A DNA stretch of 64,000 nt. Source: Aselliscus stoliczkanus (taxonomy: Eukaryota; Chordata; Mammalia; Chiroptera; Hipposideridae). The notes beneath the pieces are model-generated. The model was not told the DNA's origin and searched no databases. It worked only from the letters and a program-made list of their open reading frames with translations. The stretch is from positions 116,773,523 through 116,837,522 of the forward strand of contig CM066730.1 in assembly GCA_033961575.1 (NCBI GenBank), written 5' to 3'. Position 1 is the stretch's first letter; each line of letters starts with the position of its first letter. The translations under genes were made by a program, and so were the position numbers. Of this stretch, positions 48,491 to 59,378 are shown piece after piece.

Positions 48491-48652
48491 ATTTAACAAA
48501 CTTTATTAAGTACCTTCTATGTGTATGGCACTTGGCTAATCCCTGAGTATCCCAAGTTGAGTAAGATATAAAAGGGCACTCCTCTGAGGATATCAGTCTA
48601 ACAGAACAGCCAAATGCATACAAAAATAGGATATAGTGTAATAAATTGTGTG

Positions 48653-48713
48653 TGAGAGAGGGAAACGGGGAGGGGGAGAGAGAGAGAGAAGAAGAAGAAG
48701 AGAGAGAGAGAGA

Positions 48714-48759
<46 letters not shown>
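48653..48759. repeat. Imperfect (GA)n/(GAA)n homopurine tract
   Basis: About 105 bp, almost pure purine on the + strand, with GA units broken by GAAGAA blocks and ending in about 19 GA units. Confidence 0.97.
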
Positions 48760-48762
<3 letters not shown>

Positions 48763-48874
48763 CATGTGTGGGCATACAGCAACAACTGAAGCCCACTCCC
48801 AGATGTGTTTATAAATTGCCTGAGGAAGTACAGCAGGGGAGGTAACCAACATCGTCAGGGCCGTCAGAACTAAC

Positions 48875-49075
48875 ATGTTCTGAGTGTTTTCTGTGTTGGG
48901 CACTCTCCACACATCATCTCATTAAATTCTCACAAAAATCCTGCTGGGTCGGTATCAACGTGTTCATTCCATAGCTAAGAAAATGGTGGGAAGATGAACT
49001 GATTTGCCCAGTCATCAACCAGGATTTCAACTCAGGGTCTGCTTGATTTTAAGCCTACGCTCTTTTTACTATACA
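48875..49075 (-). mobile_element. MIR SINE, antisense
   Basis: catcatctcattaaattctcac, aaaaatcctgctgggtcgg, gaactgatttgcccagtc and ggatttcaactcagggtctg appear in antisense MIR order. Confidence 0.8.
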
Positions 49076-49079
49076 GGGA

Positions 49080-51485
49080 TGGGAAGTGGGTTTCATTTCA
49101 AGGGCAAATTCCAACTGATTGCTAGAGGCCTCTTGGAGCGCTGTGCTGTAAGGATTCTAGGCCATATCTGGGTTCAGAAAACAGTAGTGCTGTGAATTAA
49201 TGATGGCGGCTATGGGTGTAGAATGGAAAGTGGTGATCGTTATGTCAGGACGTGGCTGTTCCCAAGCGACACCATGCTGTCACTCTTCCAGGCCCAACTC
49301 TCTCTAACTCAAGCCCCCCAGCTCCTCCTTCCTGTTTCCTTCTTCTGAGCATAGAATGGTGGTTTGTGTCGTCTGGGGGTCCAGAATTTTGTGTCCCATT
49401 CAGGTCAGCATGCTGTGTCCCATGCTGTAACCCTTTTGGAAATTTTCAAACCCACCAAAGATATATATCCCTTTTCTATTGTCCCAGGACCCTACTCTGT
49501 GTTAATGGTAGTTTATGTGATAAAAATATTATATGCCTACAGCTTAATATGTTAATATTTTAGGTAAGAGACAACACAGGCTTCCTAATTTAAAGGAGTG
49601 ACTCCGGCAAGAAGAATTTCAGATCCGTGGGCAGATTAGTTGGGATCTGTCAGTCATTAAGATTATACCAGGCAAGTAGTTGTTACTCTGCCAATACACA
49701 CAGCTGACCTCACACCTTTTCTTAGATGCTGCGCAGCCCTTGATGTAGCAGTTAGTGAGGTCCTGAGGTATTGTTGGCCCATGCCTGTGATGCTTAAAGA
49801 AGAATTTGGAGGAGGAGATGGTGTTTTCTTACTTACACACTTTATGATCTCCAGCTGTTGCCCAGAGTTAAACACTAGAATTAAATCTAGGCTGTGGTTC
49901 TAGCTGGGATGCCTCTGCTTTAAATTTTATCTTGTAATCCCTTGGCACCAAGATTTTTAATTTTCCAGAGCTGGCCATAAATTTAAAACAAGTGTTTCTA
50001 AAACCAGTTGGCAGAGGAAAAAGATCCAACCATGGTAACAATAGTGTTAAATGAATCATTTGTGGAATGCTTAAGTGCTCATCATCTATTTGAAGTGTCT
50101 TAGTGTTCTCTTGTTTTCTGCAGTAAAAATAAGTCAGGTTTACTAAAGGTATAAATTTTCATTCCTTTCGCATATGTGACAATCTATTTTCTGAGTTATT
50201 GCACTTCTAAAACACTGTGGGTAAACGTGTATAAATTTGAATGCAAACCACATCTGGAAGTGTTATTTTTAAATGATTTAGTGTAGTAAGAACATTTTCA
50301 CTTGAATATTCTATTAATGTGTAACTTCCACATTATAATGCTTCTAACCGAGAAGAACCATTTACTTTTTAATTTTAGTTTTAAAATTCTTTTCAAATCG
50401 AAGAGAGCTTCCCCCACCACCACCCTGAGATGAGGTTCACAACCTGATTTTTATGTAGAGTTGCAATTTTCTATTTTTGTAAATCAGACAGCTCTGTGGC
50501 TTACTAGGTTAGCATTATTGCTTGTGCCCTGCCACTTTTTCCTGGACTAAAAACAAAGAATAACAGAGCGAACATATTTAAAATATATACTCCTCTTTGA
50601 TGAAATGAGTAGTCCGTGTGCCAAAGTGAAACTATTCTGTGGGAGTGATAGCTTTTGTTATGGATGCCACATTTGTATGCCACTCATGTGACAAGATTTC
50701 TTTTTAATTGCATGTGTGAATTTTTAAACAGATGAAAATATGGCTACCTCATTGGAATAGAAAAGTATGATCTTGAAGAACAGGCTTCATGCAACTTGAG
50801 GTGTCAATCTTCTACACATCCTGTCACTAAAATCCCAAGAATGCTAAACTATCTTACATACATTCCAGTGAGGAGTTTTTCTCCCAGATAGACTGGTATT
50901 CTTTCTTATTTCCTATAATGTGGGCTAAGGTATTAACCAGAGTTTGAGATATTTTGAAAACTTCTCAATAAGGAGTGGGGGTAACAGTTGTATATTGACT
51001 GGGGACTTGGAAAGATCTTTTATTTCACTTGTCACCATATTTTCATTTGTAATTGTAGCTTCTGAAGTGTTCGACATTCCTGAATTTGATGTTTCTGACT
51101 ACAATTACAGTCATTAAATATCATTTCATTACTTAATTGAATATTCTAGTATATGATGCACTCTAATTTAAAAATTAACACTGAACCTATGATATTGGTT
51201 TTTGAGTAGAGTACTCCAACTAGTTTATTTAATTATTAGAGGAAAGCTCATTTATAGTCTATTTGGACTATTAGTGAGTCTCTTAAACAGGTACTGAAAG
51301 AACAGAGAACATCATTAAAATAAAAAATAATTGCTTCTTATCCATATAATCGACCTGTCACTTGACAATAGAAGGAAATGAGAATTGTTATCCAAATGTG
51401 ATCATCATGAAGACATTCACTTTTAATAGCTGCCTTGTGGTAGGTGGTTGCTTAGTAACTATTTATTAATGAAAGAACATGTGGC
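49080..51485. other. Repeat-poor intron 2 block
   Basis: About 2.4 kb with no transposon I can name. 51040-51180 is AT-rich with several TAATT and ATTA words in a short span. No coding frame is convincing. Confidence 0.4.
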
Positions 51486-51884
51486 TTCAGTGTCCACGTA
51501 TGGCTGACGACTCCCAATTCAACATTTGCATTTGGAGCTCTCCAAGTTCTGACCCATATGTCTGGCTGCCTTCTTCATGTCTCTGCTTAGAGGAGCCACA
51601 GATCCTCTAAATGCCCAAAGCCTAAATCTGAACCACTGTTTCCCCCTTCTAAACCGGCCCCTCATCCGCCTCTCCCACTTGATTATCAGAACCACATGCT
51701 ACCCAGTCACCCTGGGTTTTTTCCTCTCCCTCACTTCCTAGATCCAGTTCTTGTATCAAGTGTTACTATCTTTCCTCCTTATTAACTCTCTAACCCCTCT
51801 ATGTCTCTCCATCTCCATCACCACTACTTTTTCAAATCCTTATAATTTCACCTGAATTTTAGCCAGTCTTAAGATAAGTCTCCC

Positions 51885-52060
51885 TGCTTAGGCCAGCATC
51901 TCTCCCGAGGGAGCTGGTTAAAACTGGAGATGCCCAGGTCCTACCTTCATCAGTTTCTCATGTGGTAGGCCTGTGTGGGGCCCAGAAATCTGAATTTTAA
52001 GCAGGCATCCAGGTGATTCCCATACAGGTGGGAGCAAACTTTGAGCTTCACCTACCTCGA
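51885..52060 (+). mobile_element. MER5A-like hAT transposon, nested in L2
   Basis: gctggttaaaactggagatgc, cccaggtcctaccttcatc, gtgtggggcccagaaatctg, aattttaagcaggcatccagg and tgattcccata follow the MER5A consensus in order. Confidence 0.75.
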
Positions 52061-52146
52061 CTCCATCCTGAGTACTCAGACAAAACTTGTTCTAAAATGT
52101 AAGATGTCCATGTCCCTGATTAAAAATCTTCAAAGAACTACCATTC

Positions 52147-52435
52147 TATAGCAGTAGTTTTCAAACTATGCTCAGTGGGGTTCCCAGGGATACTCCAGAG
52201 GTGCCTCGTGTGTGTGTGAGCATGAGAGTAGTGGTTGTAGTATGACGATGAGAATGAGTCCTGCTCCTAAGGGCTTCAGTCAATCCCTGCCACCCAATCC
52301 CCCCACCCAACCTCCTCTCCCTCTTTCTTTCTTTAGTCAGAGCAGCTCTGATTTTGAAGTTTAACAAGAGATTTCCTTTGGGAAGTGTTCCTCTACTTCG
52401 TTTGAGAATGATTTGCAAAATCACTGATCTATAGA
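52147..52435. mobile_element. Possible hAT-type element, nested in L2
   Basis: The left end cagtagttttcaaactatgc and the right end tttgagaatgatttgcaaaat give an imperfect inverted pair of the hAT kind. Family not identified. Confidence 0.45.
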
Positions 52436-52439
52436 AGTG

Positions 52440-52710
52440 GATTTCAAACTTTAAAAAAACTTGGGACCAGCAATAAGAAATAGTGTCCGTTCTATATCAT
52501 GGCCCACTGCACATGCATGTATTTGTGTGTTACATAAAAGAAGCTACATGAAACATACCCTTATGATACCTGATGTTTTCTGATGCACTCTGATGTTTTA
52601 TGTCCTGTTTTATTTTTAGAAAATTGCTGGTTGCAATTTTGCAAAAATTACAAATTTGCATGATTGATTCTATGACCTGCTAATGAGTTGCAACTGAGTA
52701 TGAAAAACCT
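52440..52710. mobile_element. hAT-Charlie-like element, nested in L2
   Basis: gatttcaaactttaaaaaaac at the left and gacctgctaatgagttgc then gtatgaaaaacctctg at the right match the end pattern of non-autonomous hAT elements with a conserved 'acccactaatgggtc' type end. Confidence 0.55.
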
Positions 52711-53404
52711 CTGATCTTGCCTTTCTCAGTGACATTCCTTGGAACAAAGAAATATTTTCTTCATCCTCCCAAGGATGGTATATGACTCATACCATTCTAG
52801 ATGCTTGGGAGAGAGGTTAATTTGTTACATAAAATAGACCCCTGCAGGCATTCAGGCTTAATTCTCCTGATGAACTCCTGGTTGATAAAGGCTTATGGGT
52901 CTAACCTAAACACCAAATCCACACTCCTGAGTATGCCCACAGGATCCTTCCAGATATGATCCTGGCTCATCTCTTGGACTTCATCTTACTTCCATAATCA
53001 CTTATACAAGCTAAGAACATCCTGAACTACCTGGAATTCCCCAAATGCATTATGCTATATCTCACCTCTGCACAGTCATTCTTGACCTTCAACACTCAGC
53101 TCAACTGAGTGTCATTTCACCTGAGACCTTCCTTAACAATAGTCAGAATCTTCACATCCAGGTTCTGTGCCTGTCAGTGCCTGAGGGGCAGGACTGTACA
53201 CTGTTTGCATTAGCAGGTGCTGCAGCTAGTACAGTAAGCCCCATGCGGGTGCTTAATAAACTTCAATCAAATTCAACAGATTCATCTCCTCTGCTACGAG
53301 CATGGGGCTCCATACTTAGTTCTAAGGGTACAGACAGGTATGAGGCACAGCCTGTTTGCTTAGGGAGCTTAGCATAGGAGAGACAGGACATATGTATTTA
53401 AAAC

Positions 53405-53640
53405 TACGGCCAGTATAGCACAATGCTCAAGAGGTTGCATGGGGGAGTCAGGCTGGAGGTCAAATTATGGCTCTTCCATTTGTTGGCTTCTGGAACTAAG
53501 ACAAACTCTTGAGCCACTCTAAACTCCAAACCTGTCATATGTAAGACTGGAATAATAAGAGTGGCAACCTCATAGGCCTGTGAGTTTTAAATGGCTGATG
53601 CATGTAAAGCCCTGAGCACACTGCCTAGCCCAGAGCTCTC
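53405..53640 (+). mobile_element. MIR SINE, sense
   Basis: caaattatggctcttccattt, gagccactctaaactccaaacc, tgtcatatgtaagactgg, aataataagagtggcaacc and gcacactgcctagcccag lie in sense MIR order. Confidence 0.8.
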
Positions 53641-54154
53641 TAGAAATGTGAGAGTGAAATCAAGCAGGCAATGTGCCCAGTGCCACGTGGATGTTGTAGG
53701 TGGAAAGTGCCGCAGGAGTTGAAAGGAGGAACGCGTCACAGTGGGTTGGGCAGATGGGAGAGGTCCGGTGGAAGAGGTGGAATATGAGCTAAACTTAGAA
53801 AGAAAAGTATATCTTAGATTAGGAATTTGAGGCAGTGCAAATGAGAGAACCATTAAAGGCCAGAGGAAGACTCTGCCTGTCTTGTCTGTAGGTGCATTTC
53901 ATTGCTAGTGTTTGTACATTTATTTACGCGTATGATGTGTTCAAACATTTGTCCAAATGAGAGCTGAAAGTATTGATCTCTAGTGATGCTTGTTTTCTTA
54001 TTTTAAAGAATTCTGCCTGCTCTCTCTTTTCCATGACTTTTCGCTAAGTCTAGACAGAGTCTGCAATTTTGCTGATAGGGTTAGCTTGATTAAGCCATTT
54101 TGGGTCCGCATAGAGAAATGGTTAACAAAACTGGCTGCATACCATTATCCCCCA

Positions 54155-54445
54155 GGAAACTTTTTAGTCCTACAAATTTCCGTGTCCTACCCCAGAGATT
54201 CTGACTATTGAGTCTGATGTGGAACCAAGAAATCTGCATTTTAAAAAATAAGTCTGGGAGGGCCGGCCAAGTGGCTCAGCTGGTTAAGAGCTTGCTCAAG
54301 AGTGCGAGCTGAGCTCTGGGCAATGGCGGTTCGATGCCAGCCTGAGCTGAGTTGCCATTGAGCTGCCAAGAGGTGGCAGAATGGCTCAACTAAAAAAAAT
54401 AAAAAAAAATAAAAATAAGTCTGGGAAACAAACAAATCAAATTTG
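54155..54445 (+). mobile_element. MER5A-like hAT copy split by a SINE
   Basis: The left part (cctaccccagagattctgac, gaaccaagaaatctgcatttt) ends at the SINE target site and the right part continues after 54426 with aaacaaacaaatc. Diverged, and only the left part is well supported. Confidence 0.5.
54260..54410 (+). mobile_element. tRNA-derived SINE, second type, sense
   Basis: Head ggccggccaagtggctcag with A box tggctcagctggttaagag and B box ggttcgatgcc, then a short body (gagctgagttgccattgag) and an A-rich tail. A 16-bp direct repeat, aaaaataagtctggga, flanks it at 54244-54259 and 54411-54426 without mismatch. The head differs from the 20307 and 56098 type, so it is a separate subfamily. Confidence 0.92.
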
Positions 54446-54449
54446 TTTG

Positions 54450-55560
54450 AATTTTATGAGGAGTCGAAACACAGTTTTTTAGAATTTAGCCAGCTTTTAC
54501 TTGGCAAAGAGTTCAGAAGCCACTTAACCCTACATTTCATTTAGGAAAAATCTTTTCCATGTCTCAGGGAGATCCAGGCAAAGGAAATACCCTGCTCGAG
54601 GGAGTCTTTCTATCCACTGGACAATCAATTCCTCTTCTAACTAGCTTCATTTCCTTAAAAAAAAACTCTTACACGCAAATTCTGCCTCTTTGTACTTTTC
54701 CGTTTGTTTCAGGTGGCCTTCTGGAATGGCCCAGGATAAGTCTGTGCTTCCTCTTTCTATGTGATGACCCTTCAGGTTTTGGAGACAGTTAACATATCAT
54801 GTCTTTCCTTAGCTTTTTCTTCTCCACGAGAAATATACCTGATTTCTTCCACTGGTGCCCAGATAGACACCTCAGATTCGCTCTTATTTGTTAATTCCCG
54901 ATTTAAAAAAAAAAGGGGGATTTGGGCTTGGCATGAACTCTCTTTGAAAACTCTGCTTGTTCCCAACTGTCATGGTCTAAGCATTGAGTCTAAATACTCA
55001 AAAAAGACTTGTATTAGTTTCTTCTTTCAAAATTATTGGAAATTGATAGAGAACTGATTGATATATATTTCTCAGGATCCATTATCTGCTGTTCTTTTAA
55101 GAAATAGGCCAGTTGCCCATTTGTATGTTTCTGACATTTCACACATTCTCTCAGAATTCTCCAAGATTACAGTTTCCCAAGGCCAAACCATTCCTGACAT
55201 ATTTTCCTTTTAAATTTTTTTTAGGAGGCCTCATATCTAGCTGCTGACATATAGTAAAACCCCCCAAAAGAATGAACTGTTAGATAAACTGCGCAGCTAC
55301 TCCGAGATGTGTTTGGAGGGGAGCCTTGCTGCCAGATGGAGGAATCACGGAGCTGCGTGTGGTGTTCCCAGGGTTACGGCCCCGAGTGTGATCATCACCT
55401 CAGACAACACCGCTCAAGCACCCTTTCTCTGCTTCAGCAGTTACTGTGTTTGGGCTGTTCTGCTAAAGAAGACTTGCCTTTTGTTATTCTTGGAAACAGT
55501 AGAAAGAGAGGGTCAGCAAATTTGTGTTTCTCTTCTTATTCCCGTAGCCAGCACATATTT
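54450..55560. other. Intron 2 stretch, nothing recognised
   Basis: No exon, RNA gene or nameable repeat up to the TTCC tract. Confidence 0.45.
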
Positions 55561-55570
55561 TTGTTGGAAT

Positions 55571-55703
55571 TCTTTCTTCCTTCCTTCCTTTCTTCCTTTC
55601 CTTCCTTCCTTCCTTCCTTCCTTCCTTCCTTCCTTCCTTCCTTCCTTCCTTCCTTCCTTCCTTCCTTCCTTCCTTCCTTCCTTCCTTCCTTCCTTCCTTC
55701 CTT
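55571..55703. repeat. (TTCC)n homopyrimidine microsatellite
   Basis: About 130 bp of TTCC units with two early TTTC interruptions. Frames encoding Leu-Pro-Ser-Phe repeats are artefacts. Confidence 0.97.
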
Positions 55704-55889
55704 GATCAGAAAAACCTTTCTGTTAGCAAACCAAAGAATGACTTAATTGTGATATATGCAGCTTCACAGTCAGGTATAACATACTATGAATGGAACTTTA
55801 AAGCCCATCCTTTAAAGTTCCCACCTCTTCCATCACTCACTTCTTAATAAGATTCTTTATGGCCCTCTGCTGAGCAGCCTCGCATGTGG

Positions 55890-56250
55890 ACAGAAGCACA
55901 GGCTTTAGTTCCAGGTTTCTGGGTTTAAATCCTGGCTCTTAACACTTATCAGCTGTAAGGCTTTCAGCACATTACCTAACTTCTCTGTGCTTCAGTTTCC
56001 TCGGGTTTAAAATGAGGGCAGTATTACACCTATTTCCAAGGGTTTCTATGAATATTAAATGGCTAATTCATATAAAATGCTTAAGACAGTGCCTGGCGGG
56101 CTGGCCGAGTGGCGTGGTGGTTAAGCGCTGGCTTGGGAAGCCAGCAGCCCCGGTTCAGGTCCCACATATGAGGGCCAGTGACACTGCCCTCAAACAAAAC
56201 AAACAAAAAAAATCAAAACAGTGCCTGGCATGTAATCATTGCTGAATGAA
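55890..56250 (+). mobile_element. MIR SINE, sense, split by a young SINE
   Basis: Left part: gtttaaatcctggctctt, cttctctgtgcttcagtttcctc and atgaatattaaatggctaat, ending in acagtgcctggc. The right part resumes after the SINE with atgtaatcattgctgaatg. MIR ends normally in 'cagtgcctggcacatagta', so the young SINE landed inside that word. Confidence 0.85.
56098..56217 (+). mobile_element. Head-only tRNA-derived SINE, sense, inside MIR
   Basis: ggctggccgagtggcgtggt head, A box gtggcgtggtggttaag, B-box region ccggttcaggtcccac, then acatatgagggccagtgac and actgccctc followed by an A-rich tail with C interruptions. A 12-bp direct repeat, acagtgcctggc, flanks it at 56086-56097 and 56218-56229 without mismatch. 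Same type as 20307-20418. Confidence 0.93.
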
Positions 56251-56494
56251 AAGTTTGTCAGTGGTTGATTGAATGAATTATGTAATTTGAACAAAAAGAA
56301 AATATATGAATCACCACATATGACAACCAGAGCATTGATTTGAAGATTTAGAGTGTTTCAGTCCCCTTACTAATCCAAACCAGAGGAGTTTTCATCATGT
56401 GGGGAAAAAAAAGCTTTTATGGTTAAAAAAAATCCCATTTAAAAAGAACAGTTTTTAGGAAAACATACTGGCAACTTCTTTTTTTTTTTTTGAC

Positions 56495-56496
<2 letters not shown>

Positions 56497-56534
<38 letters not shown>
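56497..56534. repeat. (GT)n microsatellite
   Basis: About 19 GT units following a poly-T run. Confidence 0.96.
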
Positions 56535-56540
<6 letters not shown>

Positions 56541-56549
56541 TACCAAAAA

Positions 56550-57010
56550 AATTTTATAAGATATAATTACAGATTAAATAATAACATTTAAATAATAGTT
56601 TTAAAAACATACCTGTGTAATTGCCACCCAATTTAATAAAAACATTACCAGTGTCTTTACAACCTTCTGGGATGTGCCCCATCCCAGTGGCCCCCTCTCT
56701 CCTGCAGAAATAACCATATCATAAATTTTATGTTAATCTCCTTGCTTTTCCTCATGGTTTTACCACTTTGGGATGCAACGTTAGACATCAAATTGTTTGG
56801 ATTCATCTGCTTTTAAAAAACTATACCACAGTTAACACTGGGTTTGGTTATCGGGATATTTGGACTCATTTCCAGCATCTTATTTTGTTCTTTATTTGTT
56901 CCACTTTTGTATATTTCACTCCTCCCGCCTTTCTTTGGATTTGAGATTTTTTTTTTCTTTAATTCCATTCTTCCCTTCCCATTGGTTTGGAATTTATATA
57001 CACTGTTAAA
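56550..57010 (-). mobile_element. Old L1 3' region, antisense
   Basis: The order caatttaataaaaacattacc, gtctttacaaccttctggg, cagaaataaccatatcataaa and gcaacgttagacatcaaattg fits the antisense 3' UTR of ancient L1 families. Subfamily not assignable. Confidence 0.5.
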
Positions 57011-57289
57011 TTTTGACGTGTGCATTTAACAAAGTATAAAGTTAATCAATATTTTTCTCTCCTCATTAACACAAGGACCTTGATCAGAAGTTCCTTGGAA
57101 TTATGCAATTTCACACAGAAAAGACTCTTCACATCCAAGTTGGTAGCTACAGCTTTTGATGTCAAGTTCATTTAGTTCTTCCCCCTTGACAACATAGTAA
57201 CCCTGTCTTGGAAATAACAGACAGAAGAAAAGTGTTTCTGTCATGGGAAATACAAACCACTGGAGCTGGATGAGGCCTTAAAGATGATC

Positions 57290-57430
57290 TAAACTTGTAT
57301 TTTTCAAATTTTTTGACTTAGCCCAACAGTGAGAAATAATGTTTTACTTCATAACCAATACACACATAAATATGGCATGTAAAACTGATACAGAAGTTTT
57401 ATGAAATAATACTTCCCTTAGTCTATGTAG
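57290..57430. mobile_element. Possible hAT-type fragment
   Basis: gtatttttcaaattttttgac and the central acagtgagaaataatgtttt, cttcataaccaatacacac resemble the left part of hAT elements like 52440-52710. Right end unclear. Confidence 0.4.
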
Positions 57431-57799
57431 GAGAACCTGAGCCGTTCCATTCCATTCTTTTATTAAAGGGGGAGAGGGGGCAGAACTGGTCTAGACCCTT
57501 TGAATTGATTGTACATCCACTAAGGGGCCCAGACCCACAATTTCACAAACCTAGAACTAGCCTAAAGTCCCCAATTTACAGCTTAGAAGCCGAAGTCCAG
57601 ACCGATGTCATCGGTCTCCCAGAGTTGTACAGTAAGGGAAGAGTTAAGATGCATATCTCCAAGTTCTCTCCTTTATTCACATATGTCAGCCAGACCAAAA
57701 ATAATACAGGATGGAGGAAAAAAGGAGCAATTGGTGAGCTATAATTATGAAATGGGAAATTAAATTCTCCTGATACCTCCTAGATGTCTAGTTTTGGCA

Positions 57800-58005
57800 G
57801 ATGTCTTTGACAAAGCATCTCAAGATAACCAACTCAGTGTCGGACAGCACTTTCCATTCCCTCGGACTTTTACAACCAACCCTCACAGCCCTGCTTATCA
57901 CCCTCATTCTATAAATGAGGGCCTGAAGGCTCAGCGAGGCGATTTACCTCCTTCACGTAGCTCATCAGGTGAGGAGCTGGGCGTACCTGCCTAACCCCAA
58001 AGCTA
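57800..58005 (-). mobile_element. MIR SINE, antisense
   Basis: caacc-ctcacagccctgctta, ctataaatgagggcctgaagg, ctcagcgaggcgatttacc and gtagctcatcaggtgagg keep antisense MIR order. Confidence 0.75.
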
Positions 58006-58344
58006 GTGACAATTCATGGCCTCACACTGCCTCTGTATAATTCTTGACTTGACTTGCTTATTACTATACCTCTCAGAAAGAAGATAAAGCAGCAAGAGGA
58101 ATATTTGTCCCAGATTAATTCTAACCAGGAAGAGTAACTATTGATAGTTAGTGATGTGCTTTGCAGAGGAGCACATTTATTTATTCTGTCTCCCACATTG
58201 GGTCCAGGGATGCATGGTCTTCGTTCACCATCTAGTACAGCTCCTAGCACATTGTAAGTTCACAGGGAATGTTTATTGAATGGATAAACAAAGACGTTTA
58301 GAAACGATAAGGACTTTGGACGAGAGCAACCACATCACAGTATG

Positions 58345-58560
58345 GAGGCAGGTCATACTGTAACCCAGGGCACAGCCTATGGTGAACGACGGCCTAGGCT
58401 CAAAATTAGATGTCCCTTACAAGCTATTTGATCATGAGCAAGTCACTTAGTTTCACTTGTGCCTCAATTTCCTGGGTATGCTAATGATGCCTACCTCATT
58501 GTGTGGTTCTATGAGTTAATAACTGGCTCCTCATAAGTTCTGTATAATTATTGTTATCTG
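58345..58560 (+). mobile_element. MIR SINE, sense
   Basis: gatcatgagcaagtcacttag, cttgtgcctcaatttcctggg, atgatgcctacctcattgtg and tctatgagttaataactgg follow sense MIR. Confidence 0.8.
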
Positions 58561-58984
58561 AAGTTATGATGACTAAGTGGGGGAATATTGAACCTATGTC
58601 TCATATTTTAGAAAAAACATGTCAGAAAGTTTAGAGGGAAGATACGTATGATCAGTTGGCTGGAGACTCAGACTACCTGTTATGTGCAATTGGTGCTAAA
58701 ATTGTGCCAAATGAATGTGCTAAAAAGCACATCTCTATCTCATTATGAAATAGATTTATTTATGACAAAAAAATCTCAATCTAGAGCAGATTATTAAGCA
58801 TATGGCCTGTGAATGTGTCAAAAAGAACATAGTGCTTACTAAGCACTATGGATTTAGAAAGAATAAAATTTTTGAGCAGGCGACTTAGTTACAAGACTAG
58901 GAGAATGCCATAAGTGAAATGTGTCTTACTTTCAGGAAGACATTTAGAAAAATCTGATTAGAGAAGAGCAGGATGTATGGTAAA

Positions 58985-59110
58985 ATGTGTAAGGCCTCCC
59001 CACATATGCCTCTGGATTTGGGCCTCAGTCTTCTCATCTGCAAAATGTGGAAGATGACCTCCTAGTGTGGTTCCAAGAACTAACAGAGATGAGATATGTG
59101 TAGTGTTTAG
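58985..59110 (+). mobile_element. Possible MIR core, sense
   Basis: ggcctcagtcttctcatctgc, aaaatgtggaagatgacctcc and gagatgagatatgtgtag match the MIR core weakly. Confidence 0.5.
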
Positions 59111-59354
59111 TAAGCAGGAGGTAAATGTAAGCCCCTAATTACAAGACCTGATAAGAAGGTGAAATAGAATGTGGCTGATAGTCAAAGGGTTCATAGCCGT
59201 TTGCCTCTAACACGCCCAGGTCTCAAACACTCAGATGAAAGGTGGAAGTTTGCTTTGCCAATAGTCAAAACAAATTCTGAAGGTCTCTTGATGCCACTGA
59301 CTGAAGGCTGGGCCAGAAGAAACCTAAATGAACAGCCTGAGGTCTGAGTACATG

Positions 59355-59378
59355 TTGCTTGCTTTTCTCTCCCTCCAG
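59355..59378 (+). promoter_or_regulatory. LPAR3: Splice acceptor of LPAR3 exon 3
   Basis: A pyrimidine tract, gcttgcttttctctccctcc, runs into AG at 59377-59378. The next bases gg complete the split glycine codon begun at 14962 and the frame continues as GAFVVCWTPG. Confidence 0.95.

Larger units (their letters stand above)
51490..53285 (+). mobile_element. L2 LINE, sense, interrupted by three DNA-transposon-like segments
   Basis: Pieces of one sense L2 can be followed in order. 51490-51884 is an ORF2 section (gacgactcccaattcaac, ctggctgccttcttcatg, cctcactt-cctagatcc). 52065-52146 contains ttctaaaatgtaagatgtcc and tgattaaaaatcttcaaag. 52845-53285 runs through ccagatatgatcctggctc, gcctgaggggcaggac and gcgggtgcttaataaactt. 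The gaps hold a MER5A-like copy and two hAT-like elements. Confidence 0.65.

Noticed and set aside
48598..48912. Ser-Leu or Arg-Glu repeat proteins
   Set aside because: Produced by the GA tract. The same reasoning applies to 798-1104.
55307..55746. Open frames of 132 and 145 residues ending in Leu-Pro-Ser-Phe repeats
   Set aside because: Most of the length is the TTCC tract. The upstream part has no known motif and no splice context.
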